From: a virus
Direction: 5' to 3' (one strand)
DNA: 36,126 nt
Virus record (IMG/VR): IMGVR_UViG_3300042515_002691
Span: 1-36,126 of that record
Made by a program: the position numbers and the translations under genes. The notes beneath the pieces were generated by a model, which saw nothing but the letters and a program-made list of their open reading frames with translations, ran no database searches and had not been told where the DNA came from. Below, piece by piece: positions 12,832 to 21,741 of the stretch; the stretch's first letter is position 1; every line of letters begins with the position of its first letter.

Positions 12832-13051
12832 GCCGCTTCTGATTGCATCCAAGCTGCCGCCATTGCCCAAAGAGCGCTGGTTGTCGGCTTTGCCTTCGCC
12901 TGGCGCGATGGCGAAATGGCTGCAACTGCGCAAAGAGTTCTTCTGCACCCTCGGTCACGACAACGAGGGCTATTACATCCGGTGCGATCCAGAGCATTAC
13001 GAGGTGATTCCCGATGGCAACAACCAAAGCGGCACTACTGGCGGCGATTGA
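12782..13051 (+). CDS. Hypothetical protein between lysin and structural genes
   Basis: An 89-residue frame from TTG, overlapping the lysin end by 50 bases and the next gene by 38. It contains LPPLPKERWLSALPSPGAMAK and a CTLGHDNEGYYIRCDP segment. Gene order and the lack of any other frame in the gap favour expression, but the start is uncertain. Confidence 0.45.
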   Translation: MSTKPESETTFSTEKLKPLLIASKLPPLPKERWLSALPSPGAMAKWLQLRKEFFCTLGHDNEGYYIRCDPEHYEVIPDGNNQSGTTGGD

Positions 13052-13592
13052 TAACCTACGCACATTGGTGCGCAATCTCCCTGACGATGACAGCGGCGGC
13101 GGCGAAGTCGGGCCGACTCCGGCCACACTGGCGCGGCCTCCGCTCCTTAATCAAGCATCGGCCTACGGGGTGACGGTGCAGCAGGTTGGCACGGAACGGC
13201 CCTATTGGGCGATCACCGTTGCCCGGCATCTATCCCCAGACGAGAACAAAGGCAAGCGCTCGGTCTTCGTTCAGGTCTTTGACGCCAACGGCTGGCGGGT
13301 GCGCGATTCTCGCTTGCGCATCATGTGGACGTGGGCCGGTCGCCAACCTTGGGAAATTGCCCCACCGGCTGCACTGGACAAAGTAGATGGTCCGCTCGAA
13401 CTTGGCCACGGCAATCTCGATCTTTACTGGGGCGCACGCTTGTCTGTCTGGGTCGATGGCGATGGCCTACCCTCTGACGTGGCCCAAAACCTACACACCA
13501 TGCACCCCGCGGAAGTCGGTTCAACCGGCGAGAAGTGGAATTACGAAGGGCATCACTCTTTCTACATCCGTTTCCAGCGGATGACGCAATAG
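13014..13592 (+). CDS. Hypothetical beta-rich protein
   Basis: A 192-residue protein. A helical N terminus and a Gly/Asp linker (DDDSGGGEVG) lead into a probable beta-sandwich (YWAITVARHLS, SVFVQVFDANGWRVRDS, LYWGARLSVWVDGDG, HHSFYIRFQRM). It resembles carbohydrate- or surface-binding modules but no family is recognised. GAGGTGATT precedes the ATG. Its position next to the lysin gene suggests a lysis accessory or virion surface protein (inference). Confidence 0.6.
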   Translation: MATTKAALLAAIDNLRTLVRNLPDDDSGGGEVGPTPATLARPPLLNQASAYGVTVQQVGTERPYWAITVARHLSPDENKGKRSVFVQVFDANGWRVRDSRLRIMWTWAGRQPWEIAPPAALDKVDGPLELGHGNLDLYWGARLSVWVDGDGLPSDVAQNLHTMHPAEVGSTGEKWNYEGHHSFYIRFQRMTQ

Positions 13593-13684
13593 GTAAGCCA
13601 CAGAGCAACGAAAATTTTCTTTTGGTATAAAACCATTGCTCGCCCATCTTTCGTTTAACGCAGACCGTTCTATGCAGTCAGTTT

Positions 13685-14287
13685 ATGAGCAAACGACTAA
13701 AACGCTTGCGTAATGCAGGCCAACAAGGCAACTACAAGCCGTCGCAACCCGAATTGCCGGAAGATTCGCATAGTGACAACGTCCCAGAGGATTCAGATAG
13801 TTCAGAGTCCGCCCGATCTGCCTTGAAGCACTACGATTGGCATGGAGAGTATGAAGAGCTTTGCCAGCGGTTCAACTGGCGCATAGCTGCCTACATCGCT
13901 TGGATGTCGTCACCGCGTCGCCTGCGCAAGCCCAAGACACAGAACGACTTGGCGCAAGCCATTGGCTTGAAATCAGATCGGATGTTCACCAAGTGGCGCG
14001 AGGCTCAACCGGAGATCGACGCCGAAGTCAAGAAGATCCAAGCGTCTCCCCTACTGGCCTACCGCAGAGACATTTATGATGCCCTGGTTGCCGGGGCGCT
14101 GGATGCCGAAAAAGGTCACCAGGATCGCAAGCTGGCCTTAGAACTTATGGGCGACTACAGGGCCAAAGCTGACAACAGTCCACAACTCGGCTTTGAGTTC
14201 ACGGCGGATGAAGCAGCAGAGGCAGAAAAGGCGGTCGAGCAGTGGCACGCAGAAATACAGAGCAACCAGAGCGCGCCGAATGGCTAA
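13685..14287 (+). CDS. terS: Probable terminase small subunit
   Basis: A 200-residue protein with a disordered Ser/Asp/Glu-rich N terminus and a helix-turn-helix region (YIAWMSSPRRLRKPKTQNDLAQAIGLKSDRMFTKWR in outline) like phBC6A51-type small terminases, then a helical oligomerisation part. It would recognise the packaging site. The assignment rests on the HTH and the position just before the large subunit. No strong ribosome site is seen. Confidence 0.65.
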   Translation: MSKRLKRLRNAGQQGNYKPSQPELPEDSHSDNVPEDSDSSESARSALKHYDWHGEYEELCQRFNWRIAAYIAWMSSPRRLRKPKTQNDLAQAIGLKSDRMFTKWREAQPEIDAEVKKIQASPLLAYRRDIYDALVAGALDAEKGHQDRKLALELMGDYRAKADNSPQLGFEFTADEAAEAEKAVEQWHAEIQSNQSAPNG

Positions 14288-15702
14288 AAAGTTCCCGGTC
14301 GGTTGCGTACTGGCTGCATCACCATGTCAGTATCGAGAATGCCAGTAACGGCGGCTGGGTGCGCTTTCTGCTCTGGCCTGCGCAGTTGGGTGTCTTGGCC
14401 AAGCTGGCAACGTCTCGACAACTGATCGTACTAAAAGCGCGTCAACTCGGCCTAACCTGGCTCGTGCTGGGCTACGCGCTTTGGTTGATGCTCTGCCGGC
14501 CATCGGCCACGATCTTACTGTTTTCGCTGCGCGACAATGAAGCAATGGAGCTACTGAAGCGGCTAAAAGGCATTTACAACCATTTACCCCACTGGTCGCG
14601 CTGCCGCTATGTAGAACTGAGTAGTGCGCATGAGTGGGTGTTATCAAACGGGAGTCGCGCCCTAGCTTTTCCAACCACTGGCGGTCGCAGTTACACGGCA
14701 ACAATGGTGCTGGTAGACGAGGCCGATTTCATACCGAACCTGAGCGATTTCCTCAACGCGGTCAAGCCGACTGTGGACGCTGGGGGCCAAATCGTGCTGA
14801 TCTCAACCGTGGACAAAAAGCAGCCGGTTAGCACATTCAAGGAAATCTTCAGGAGTGCAGAGAAGGGACTGAATGAATATGCCGCTATTTTCCTTCCGTG
14901 GTCGGCGCGTCCAGACCGTGACCAAGCTTGGTACAATCGCGTTGCTGCTGACGCTCGGTCTATGGGCAACGGCGACGACGATCTTTTCCAAGAGTACCCG
15001 GCTACCGTCGAGCAAGCTCTGGCCCCACTGCAAAAAGACAAACGGTTCCCCTTCGCCTGGCTCGAAGCCGTTGCATGGGACATTCAGCCTGTCGGCGGAG
15101 CGGGGCCGGCACTTCCTGGTTTGCTCGTGTTTCATCCGTCCGCTGGGGGTCGCCGCTATTGCATCGGCGCGGATTCTGCCGAAGGAAACCCGAACAGCGA
15201 TGATTCTGTTGCGGTTGTCGTGGATGCTGAAACCTGGGGACAAGTGGCGGTGCTGGTCGGCAAATTGGAGCCTTCCGCATTTGCAGGATATATCGATCAG
15301 CTTGGTGCTTACTACAATCATGCGCCATGTATGCCAGAGCGCAATAACCACGGTCACGCAACCATTCAGAAGCTGCGCGACAATGGTCAAACGGCCATTC
15401 TCCTGGGCTACGATGATAAACCGGGCTGGTCGAGCAATGTCAAGGGCAAAAAGTTGCTTTATGACCTGGCAGCGGAAGTAATCCAGCAGAAAGCCACGTC
15501 GATACCTGACCAAGACACCCGCTTGCAACTGGCAAGCATCGAAGCGTCTACCCTTCGGGCGCCAACGGGATTACATGACGACTATGCCGACGCCTTCTGT
15601 CTCGCGCTGGCGGGTCTTCGGTGGAACTACGTTGCCGGGGAACAATCAACAGAGGTAGCGGCACCCGATCCGCTGGAAGAGTATGACCGTGGAACATTCT
15701 AA
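14242..15702 (+). CDS. terL: Terminase large subunit
   Basis: A 486-residue protein. The ATPase domain has Walker-A-like LKARQLGLT (64-72) and Walker B MVLVDEAD (155-162). The RNase-H-like nuclease domain has GADSAEG (309-315), an acidic residue in PERNNHG and LHDDYADAFCLAL near the C terminus. It translocates and cuts DNA during head filling. It begins with a GTG inside the small subunit gene (46-base overlap). The length and motif order are complete. Confidence 0.93.
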   Translation: MARRNTEQPERAEWLKSSRSVAYWLHHHVSIENASNGGWVRFLLWPAQLGVLAKLATSRQLIVLKARQLGLTWLVLGYALWLMLCRPSATILLFSLRDNEAMELLKRLKGIYNHLPHWSRCRYVELSSAHEWVLSNGSRALAFPTTGGRSYTATMVLVDEADFIPNLSDFLNAVKPTVDAGGQIVLISTVDKKQPVSTFKEIFRSAEKGLNEYAAIFLPWSARPDRDQAWYNRVAADARSMGNGDDDLFQEYPATVEQALAPLQKDKRFPFAWLEAVAWDIQPVGGAGPALPGLLVFHPSAGGRRYCIGADSAEGNPNSDDSVAVVVDAETWGQVAVLVGKLEPSAFAGYIDQLGAYYNHAPCMPERNNHGHATIQKLRDNGQTAILLGYDDKPGWSSNVKGKKLLYDLAAEVIQQKATSIPDQDTRLQLASIEASTLRAPTGLHDDYADAFCLALAGLRWNYVAGEQSTEVAAPDPLEEYDRGTF

Positions 15703-15721
15703 AGAGGGAGGGCTTACCGAT

Positions 15722-15886
15722 ATGCTTGGGCGCTTTATGGACATGCTTGTTGGCCGCCTGGGTCAAACCGGGGCAATCATCATCTTAGCACTGCTGACCG
15801 TGGGCTTTTTTGCTCTGCTGGCGGCTGGCACTGACGGGGAATCGCTAGGGAGAACCATTGTATGGCTGCTACAACTGGCGCAATGA
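15722..15886 (+). CDS. Small membrane protein, holin candidate
   Basis: A 54-residue protein with an amphipathic N terminus (MLGRFMDMLVGRLGQ), a membrane helix AIIILALLTVGFFALLAAG and a second hydrophobic end. GAGGGAGGG lies upstream of the ATG at 15722; an in-frame ATG at 15683 overlaps terL. It overlaps the portal gene. Small size and position among late genes allow a holin role, but this is inference. Confidence 0.55.
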   Translation: MLGRFMDMLVGRLGQTGAIIILALLTVGFFALLAAGTDGESLGRTIVWLLQLAQ

Positions 15887-17316
15887 ACTGGTATCAACGG
15901 CTGATCGTCGGTCTCGCTGCCTTTGCTAAAGTCAAGCTGGTGCAGGTTGGCAAAGAAAATGACGGGGTGAGCGCGCCCTTTGCCCCAGCCGGCACGACGC
16001 TAGACAAGGATTGGCACGAGTTACTGGCCGATCAAACCGACGCGCGCGAGGCCTGGCGCACCAACCCGCTCGCCAAGCGCTTGATCGGCCTGACTACATC
16101 CTACGTGGTTGGCCCTGGCATCGCCTTATCCAGCGAATACGGACCGCTTGAGAAATTCATCCGCGCCTTCTGGTATCACCCGTCCAACCTCATGGATCTA
16201 CGGCTGGACGAATGGAGCGACGAACTCGCACGCGCCGGCGAACTGTTCCCGGTGCTGTTCACTGGGCCTGATGGTATGAGCGAAGTGCGAACCGTGCCAG
16301 CCAGCCAGATCGAGCAAATCCAGTGGCGGAACGGCGACTATGAGACCGAGTTGGCCTATCGGGAAACCACCGGCCCCGGCGAACCTGAAAAGTGGTGGAT
16401 CTCGCCGGCAAACCCCGGCGCCCATGACGTTGACGCCGGCGGCGAGTTAAGACCCTGGATGCTGCACTTTGCCGTCAACCGCCCGATTGGCGCTATCCGT
16501 GGCGAAAGTGACCTTGCCCCGATCCTCACTTGGCTACGCCGATACACCGGTTGGCTTGAAGATCGGGTGCGTCTCAATGCTGCGGTTCGCGCTTTCGTCT
16601 GGATTGTCTACGCTCCCCAGCGGCTCATGAGCGATCTGCGCCAACGCTACGCACGACCGCCACAGCCGGGCAGCGTCATCATAGCCGAGGAGGGCGCGGA
16701 GAAGTGGGAAGCGGTCACGCCGAACCTGAACGCACGCGACGCCAAAGAGGACGGCAAGGCAGTCAGATGGATGATCACGGCTGGCGGCCCTGGCACAACC
16801 CTTGGCGATCTGGGCGAAGCAGAGGGCGAAGGCATGAAAGCCGGCAAGGACACCGATGAGCTACGGCGCCGCTTCCTGCTGCGTCGCCAACGCTACTTCG
16901 GTCACATGCTGGCACTGCTGACCGTCACCGCCTACAACCGTTGGCTAGAGGTCGGCAACCGTCGCTATCGGCTGGCGACTGTGCAGGATATTACCGTACA
17001 TGCACCGGATATTAGCAGCGTTGACAATGAAAAATTGGCCGGGGCAGCGGTGGATCTGGTGCAATCGCTACAGGGCCTGGGCCAAATGGTGGGCGACAGC
17101 GAGGCATTGCGGCGGTATGCGGTGCGGCTCTACACTCGTTACGTCGGCGAAGATGTGAGTGATGCCGAGTTTGACGAACTCTTGAAGGGAGTAAAAGAAA
17201 ATGGAACGGTTCAAGACCCTGCCCACCAAGGGGGCGGCGACGGTGGACAGGGAAGCGCGGATCATTCGCGGGGTATCTCTAGCGCAGGCTGGCGAGGCTC
17301 TGGGCCACGGCGTTGA
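15862..17316 (+). CDS. Portal protein
   Basis: A 484-residue protein. WHELLADQTDAREAWR, then NPLAKRLIGLTTSYVVG and the long wing/stem regions are typical of phage portals (portal family close to those next to protease-capsid fusions). It forms the dodecameric ring through which DNA enters the head. The Gly-rich C-terminal tail is read from DNA that also encodes the start of the protease-capsid protein, a 116-base overlap. Confidence 0.85.
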   Translation: MAATTGAMNWYQRLIVGLAAFAKVKLVQVGKENDGVSAPFAPAGTTLDKDWHELLADQTDAREAWRTNPLAKRLIGLTTSYVVGPGIALSSEYGPLEKFIRAFWYHPSNLMDLRLDEWSDELARAGELFPVLFTGPDGMSEVRTVPASQIEQIQWRNGDYETELAYRETTGPGEPEKWWISPANPGAHDVDAGGELRPWMLHFAVNRPIGAIRGESDLAPILTWLRRYTGWLEDRVRLNAAVRAFVWIVYAPQRLMSDLRQRYARPPQPGSVIIAEEGAEKWEAVTPNLNARDAKEDGKAVRWMITAGGPGTTLGDLGEAEGEGMKAGKDTDELRRRFLLRRQRYFGHMLALLTVTAYNRWLEVGNRRYRLATVQDITVHAPDISSVDNEKLAGAAVDLVQSLQGLGQMVGDSEALRRYAVRLYTRYVGEDVSDAEFDELLKGVKENGTVQDPAHQGGGDGGQGSADHSRGISSAGWRGSGPRR

Positions 17317-19327
17317 CTTCGACGCCAAGACCATCGCCGCCATTGTCGAGAAGGGCAATAGCAAGAAAGCAGGTGTCAAGGCGCGCTTCACCCATCCCGG
17401 CTTATCCGCTGATGGTATGGGCAAGTTCCTGGGGCGGATCAAGGAACTACGCCTCTCCGAAGACGGCACAAAGGCGTTGGGCGATCTGCACCTGGCCGGA
17501 AGTGCCTCAAATTCACCCGATGGCGATCTGGCCGAATATGTCATGGACTTAGCCGAAGAAGACGCCACCGCCTTTGGAATGTCCGTAGTCGTGCGCAGGC
17601 ACAAGCACGTTTGGCTTGATCCTGATACCGGCGCAGAGGTCGAACAGAAGCCGCTCAAGAGTACGCAGAAACGGCCCTATCTGCGCTTTGAGGAGCTTTC
17701 CGCCTGTGATGTTGTTGATGAACCAGCGGCTAACCGCGACGGGCTGTTTTCTTCGTCGCTATGGGGTAGCAATCAGACCGCGGAGGCCGCTTTCATAGAG
17801 TTAGACGCCATGCTAGCGCGACACGGCGTCGATCAGGCGAAAGCCTGGGAAGTTGCGCAAAAATACTTTAACGCTCGTGGTGTCGATATTCAGAAAGGAT
17901 CTAATCTCGTGGAGCAAGAAACCACCACCACCACACCCGCCGATGCTGGCCAACCTGGTCACACCGGCACCCCTGACGCTGCTGCACCGAATCCCTGGGC
18001 AGTGGCGCTACAGAATTCGGCACGCGACGCCATGTTGATGGCCTCCGGCTTGCCCAAAGCGGCGCAGGACAAGCTGAAAAAGCAGACTTTCGCCACGCCT
18101 GACGCCCTGGCCGATGCCATTGAGGACGAACGCACTTATCTTTCCGCCTTCACCCAAAGCGCGGTCAAAGGCATGGCGCCGATCATCACCGAGCGGGATA
18201 TGATCGTTCAGCGCGATTACTACCAAAACGCTTGGGATTGGATGTTTGGGGCCAACGTGGCGATGCCCAAGCCATCCATGCGGAATCTGGCCGGCCTGTA
18301 TGTCGCCATGACCGGCGATTCCAACTTTTGGGGCGTCTTCAACCCCGAAGAAGCGCAGTTTGCCGAAGCGACGACCACCGCAATGGCTGGCATGGCTGTT
18401 AATGCGCTGAACAAGACAATCAGCGCGCATTATGACAACATGATGACCTACCGCTGGTTCGAGCAGGTCGTTGACGTGGTTCCACACGATGGCAGCACAC
18501 ACGACATTCAAATGATCTACGTGGATGGCCTGGGCAATCTTCCCACCGTGAGCGAAGGCGCCGCCTACACCGAAGCGACTCCCGGCGACAGCAAGGAGAG
18601 CATGAGCTTTTCCAAGCGCGGGCGCTACGTTGGCGTCACCCTGGAAATGATTCGCAAGAGCGACATTGTACGGATGCGCGCCATCCCGAAAGCCCTCACG
18701 CTGGCGGCAGTGCGTACCCGTTCGGCGGCGATTGCCGGTCTCTTTACGCAGGCCACCGGCACCGGCCCCACCCTGGCTGATGATAGCACGGTGCTTTTCC
18801 ATGCGAATCACGGCAACCTCATGACAACCGCCTTCTCTGCCGCTGCCTGGGCATCCATGCGCCAAAAGATTTGGGAACAAAGCGTTCCCGGCACGTCGAA
18901 CCCGCTGGGCATGTGGCCGAAATACTGCCTGGTGCCCATCGAGCTATTTGACCTCGCTTTGACCACCTTCGGTTGGGGCGCTGGCGCTGACATGGTTGGC
19001 CGCCCAACGAGCGCGGGTACGGCTCAAGAGGGGAATATCTACGGCGAGACCCGCATGGGCGACCCGCGGCCCGTCCCGATCCCTGTGCCAGAGTGGACAG
19101 ACACCAACGATTGGGCAGCGGTGACCGATCCGAAACTGCACGCGCCGATCTGCATGGCTTACGCCGCGTCGCAGGGTGGCGGCTCCCATCCGATGCCGGA
19201 AATCTTCACCGTGACCAGTGAGACGAGCGGGCTAATGTTTACCTCGGATACTTTGCCGGTTAAGGTGCGTGATTGGTTCGCTTACGGCGTGTCTACCTAC
19301 ATCGGTATCGGCAAATCCAACGTCTAA
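17201..19327 (+). CDS. Prohead protease-major capsid protein fusion
   Basis: A 708-residue protein. Residues 1-195 look like a prohead serine protease: ARFTHPG with His65, AFGMSVVV with Ser128, and SACDVVDEPAANRDG at 168-181. After a Thr/Pro/Ala linker (about 236-262), the remainder is a capsid subunit with the DDSTVLFHANHGN block of Mu/HK97-like head proteins and a long E-loop region. The protease would cleave itself and the scaffold from the shell. GGGAG lies before the ATG. No separate scaffold gene is visible; the linker and helical segment may serve as the delta domain. Confidence 0.88.
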   Translation: MERFKTLPTKGAATVDREARIIRGVSLAQAGEALGHGVDFDAKTIAAIVEKGNSKKAGVKARFTHPGLSADGMGKFLGRIKELRLSEDGTKALGDLHLAGSASNSPDGDLAEYVMDLAEEDATAFGMSVVVRRHKHVWLDPDTGAEVEQKPLKSTQKRPYLRFEELSACDVVDEPAANRDGLFSSSLWGSNQTAEAAFIELDAMLARHGVDQAKAWEVAQKYFNARGVDIQKGSNLVEQETTTTTPADAGQPGHTGTPDAAAPNPWAVALQNSARDAMLMASGLPKAAQDKLKKQTFATPDALADAIEDERTYLSAFTQSAVKGMAPIITERDMIVQRDYYQNAWDWMFGANVAMPKPSMRNLAGLYVAMTGDSNFWGVFNPEEAQFAEATTTAMAGMAVNALNKTISAHYDNMMTYRWFEQVVDVVPHDGSTHDIQMIYVDGLGNLPTVSEGAAYTEATPGDSKESMSFSKRGRYVGVTLEMIRKSDIVRMRAIPKALTLAAVRTRSAAIAGLFTQATGTGPTLADDSTVLFHANHGNLMTTAFSAAAWASMRQKIWEQSVPGTSNPLGMWPKYCLVPIELFDLALTTFGWGAGADMVGRPTSAGTAQEGNIYGETRMGDPRPVPIPVPEWTDTNDWAAVTDPKLHAPICMAYAASQGGGSHPMPEIFTVTSETSGLMFTSDTLPVKVRDWFAYGVSTYIGIGKSNV

Positions 19328-19391
19328 TTTTGAGTTGAGCGAATGACGAGGTGATCGGGTTGCCGATCACCTCCTGAGAAAGGATACGACA

Positions 19392-19763
19392 ATGCAAGGA
19401 ATGCGCTTTGCCGTGACAGTGCATCTTCACGGCACCCTGGCGGCTAACGCCCGCGGTGAGTTCAAATTGCCTGTTGGGGCAACCCTGGAAGCAGTCTCGA
19501 TCTCCAACAGTGCGGCAACCAATGCCTTACTCGACGTTGGCACATCGGCGGATCGGGACGGCATCTTGGATGGCGTTGACTGTGGGGATAGTGGTACGCC
19601 AACACTCTTTACCTCGGCCAACCACAACGGCGCCTTGGCGACCGCCAACCAGCCCTACCGCTTTGCCAAAAGCGACATTGTCGCTTGGGATCTAGACTTT
19701 GACGGCGCTAGCGGCACGGCTGCGGCTAATTGCCAAATCGTCTTCTATTTCCTGGAGGGCTAA
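19392..19763 (+). CDS. Probable head decoration protein
   Basis: A 123-residue, beta-rich protein (MQGMRFAVTVHLHGTL, KLPVGATLEAVSIS, NCQIVFYFLEG). Position directly after the capsid gene and its size fit a capsid decoration or cement protein. No specific family is recognised. GAGAAAGGA precedes the ATG. Confidence 0.55.
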   Translation: MQGMRFAVTVHLHGTLAANARGEFKLPVGATLEAVSISNSAATNALLDVGTSADRDGILDGVDCGDSGTPTLFTSANHNGALATANQPYRFAKSDIVAWDLDFDGASGTAAANCQIVFYFLEG

Positions 19764-19797
19764 ACTTCTCCGGAAGCGGCAACAATGACGATGTTTA

Positions 19798-19835
19798 CCG
19801 GCGTCACTCGGTCGCAATGCCGATGACGCCGGAGC
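19798..19835 (+). other. Intergenic hairpin with resemblance to the methyltransferase insert
   Basis: CCGGCGTCACTCGG pairs with CCGATGACGCCGG with one bulged base, between two structural genes. No T run follows. The left arm and preceding bases resemble the palindromic segment near 210-230 in the methyltransferase gene. Confidence 0.5.
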
Positions 19836-19851
19836 GACGAAGGAAGGTGTT

Positions 19852-20151
19852 ATGCTCGACAAAATTGCAAATGGCGGCGAGTTTGATGCTGTCGCAGCCG
19901 TGCGCGTGCTGGCAACGGAGCTAATCAAATTGTCGGCGGCACTGGCTGAACTGCTGCCCCCACAGGAAGAAAAGCAGGTCGCGCCAACGCTGGCCGAAGT
20001 GCTTGGCAATAGCCGCTTGGCGTCTGCTCTGGCCAAGGCTGGCTTTGCCACGGTAGAGGCCGTGCGCAATGCCCCCGACGATGATTTACTGGCCGTCTCT
20101 GGTGTCAACGAAAAGGGCCTCGCCCAGATTCGGGAGAAACTTCTACTATGA
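19852..20151 (+). CDS. Small protein with helix-hairpin-helix domain
   Basis: A 99-residue protein. The C-terminal half, LAKAGFATVEAVRNAPDDDLLAVSGVNEKG and following in outline, is a helix-hairpin-helix fold as in RNA polymerase alpha CTD and DNA repair proteins. It may bind DNA nonspecifically. Its place within virion genes is notable and suggests a head-tail or DNA-end binding role (inference). GAAGG lies before the ATG. Confidence 0.6.
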   Translation: MLDKIANGGEFDAVAAVRVLATELIKLSAALAELLPPQEEKQVAPTLAEVLGNSRLASALAKAGFATVEAVRNAPDDDLLAVSGVNEKGLAQIREKLLL

Positions 20152-20423
20152 ACATCTACAGTGGACAAATCACGGTAGCAACCGCAGGAACCGCCGTGCA
20201 AGGTCCCGATGTACCATTCGTTGCCGGGGTGGCTGTCAAGGCGCATCCTGACAACACAGATACGGTCTGGGTCGGCAACAACGGCAGCAACACAGTGAGC
20301 AGCGCCAACGGCTTTCCGCTCAACCCCGGCGAGGGCGTTGTTCTACCTGGCAACCTGAATCAATACTGGTTTAATGCCGATGTGTCTGGTGAAAAGACTT
20401 GCTGGCTGACGGTGCTACGATGA
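20148..20423 (+). CDS. Small structural protein (hypothetical)
   Basis: A 91-residue beta-rich protein (SGQITVATAGTAVQGPDVPF, FPLNPGEGVVLPGNLN). The NPGEGV and NLNQYWF motifs look like phage head or neck accessory proteins, but no family is certain. It overlaps both neighbours by 4 bases. Confidence 0.55.
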   Translation: MNIYSGQITVATAGTAVQGPDVPFVAGVAVKAHPDNTDTVWVGNNGSNTVSSANGFPLNPGEGVVLPGNLNQYWFNADVSGEKTCWLTVLR

Positions 20424-21337
20424 TCGATAGACTTCTTGGCGATGGGCCGCTATTGCTCGGCGGCGTTGGGCGCCGCCAACGACGCAATCCCTGGGCAGGC
20501 GCAACGTGGGCCGTGAGCGGGGGCAACGCGTACAACGTGCCGGCGCTGGGCAGCGAGCTGCTGACGAATAATGGATTTGATACAGATACCGCGTGGACAA
20601 AGGATGCAGGCTGGACCATTGGAGGCGGCGTTGCCGCAAAGGAGGCGGGATCTGCAAACTGGATTCGTCAATCAGTTGCAATTGTGGGTAGATACCACCG
20701 ACTAAGTTTCGATATAGTGTCAATTAGTGCCGGATCATTTCGGGCGGGGATAGGAGGATATGCTTACGGCCCTAGTCTGACTGGGATTGGAACGGGGTAC
20801 GCTGCCGATGCTTTGGCGGTTTTTGCATCGTTCAACGGAGTTAGCGCCAGCAGCACGGCAAGCGGAACTGTGGACAACGTTTCGCTAAGGCCATTTGTTA
20901 CCGCCACTCTGTTTGCATCGCTGAGTGGATCGAGCAGCAATGAAGCGGCCGCCGCAAAAATTGCTACGATCACAACGGGTGGACTGGCGGGCGTTGTGGC
21001 ACTACTGGACAGCGCCAGCAACCCACAAAATTTTTTGCACGCCTACCATGATGGCGTAGGCGTAACGCTGGATAAATGCGTTGCAGGTATATACACCAAC
21101 CTGATTCCGCGTGTGACCGTGGCCTTTACCGCCAACGCTCAAATCGAAATTCGCCGACCGATCGGCAACACCTTTCAGCTTTGGTATAACGGCGTTCAAC
21201 GCGGAACCGACCAGACGGTCGCCGACGCCGGTATCATCAGCAACACGCGGTACGGTTTGTTTAGTACGCACACCAACGAATTTAGTGAGTTTTCGCTGGG
21301 CGGCGTCGTGATTCCGTTCCAGTTCCCGGGGGCATAG
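20420..21337 (+). CDS. Probable virion surface or tail protein with carbohydrate-binding-like fold
   Basis: A 305-residue protein. ELLTNNGFDTDTAWTKDAGWTI is a common start of carbohydrate-binding modules in phage tail proteins. The second half (LLDSASNPQNFLHAYHDG, IEIRRPIGNTFQLWYNGVQ) resembles a concanavalin-like domain. It likely contacts the host surface. The ATG at 20420 overlaps the previous stop (ATGA). Domain calls are by pattern only. Confidence 0.55.
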   Translation: MIDRLLGDGPLLLGGVGRRQRRNPWAGATWAVSGGNAYNVPALGSELLTNNGFDTDTAWTKDAGWTIGGGVAAKEAGSANWIRQSVAIVGRYHRLSFDIVSISAGSFRAGIGGYAYGPSLTGIGTGYAADALAVFASFNGVSASSTASGTVDNVSLRPFVTATLFASLSGSSSNEAAAAKIATITTGGLAGVVALLDSASNPQNFLHAYHDGVGVTLDKCVAGIYTNLIPRVTVAFTANAQIEIRRPIGNTFQLWYNGVQRGTDQTVADAGIISNTRYGLFSTHTNEFSEFSLGGVVIPFQFPGA

Positions 21338-21341
21338 CATA

Positions 21342-21569
21342 ATGGCAAGCGCAATTTTTATCGTTCCGTTCGTCGAAGGCCAGGGCGCGCAACTGAGCAT
21401 GGAGCAAATCGCGCCCAATGGCCCACAGGAGGGCGACGGGTGGAGCCTGATCGGTCAAGTGCCCCAGACACCAACCTGTATGGTGCGGATCTGGGCCAGT
21501 GAGGCAGCATTGGACGCACTGGCCGAAAATCCCGACTGTCTTTTTGTGGAGGATGTACCTAATGGCTAA
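21342..21569 (+). CDS. Hypothetical small structural-region protein
   Basis: A 75-residue protein (MASAIFIVPFVEGQG, MVRIWASEAALDALAENPDC) with a ferredoxin-like pattern of strands and helices. The function is unknown. It lies 4 bases after the preceding gene. Confidence 0.55.
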   Translation: MASAIFIVPFVEGQGAQLSMEQIAPNGPQEGDGWSLIGQVPQTPTCMVRIWASEAALDALAENPDCLFVEDVPNG

Positions 21570-21741
21570 GCGCGCTAAAAAGACCAGGCCGCAGATCAAG
21601 GCTTTTCTACGCGGCAAGAAACATAAAGCAGCGGATGTCAACACCCAGATTGACAGTAAAACCGCCGAGGGCGGGCTGATCGCCCTGCATGGTGTTTCGG
21701 TTGACGAGTATCGCGGTGCAGGCGGAAAGGCGGCGCTTTAA
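21562..21741 (+). CDS. Small basic protein
   Basis: A 59-residue, Lys/Arg-rich N terminus (MAKRAKKTRPQIKAFLRGKK). GGAGG lies upstream of the ATG at 21562, which overlaps the preceding gene. It could be a nucleic-acid-binding or head-completion protein; it is not recognised. Confidence 0.55.
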   Translation: MAKRAKKTRPQIKAFLRGKKHKAADVNTQIDSKTAEGGLIALHGVSVDEYRGAGGKAAL

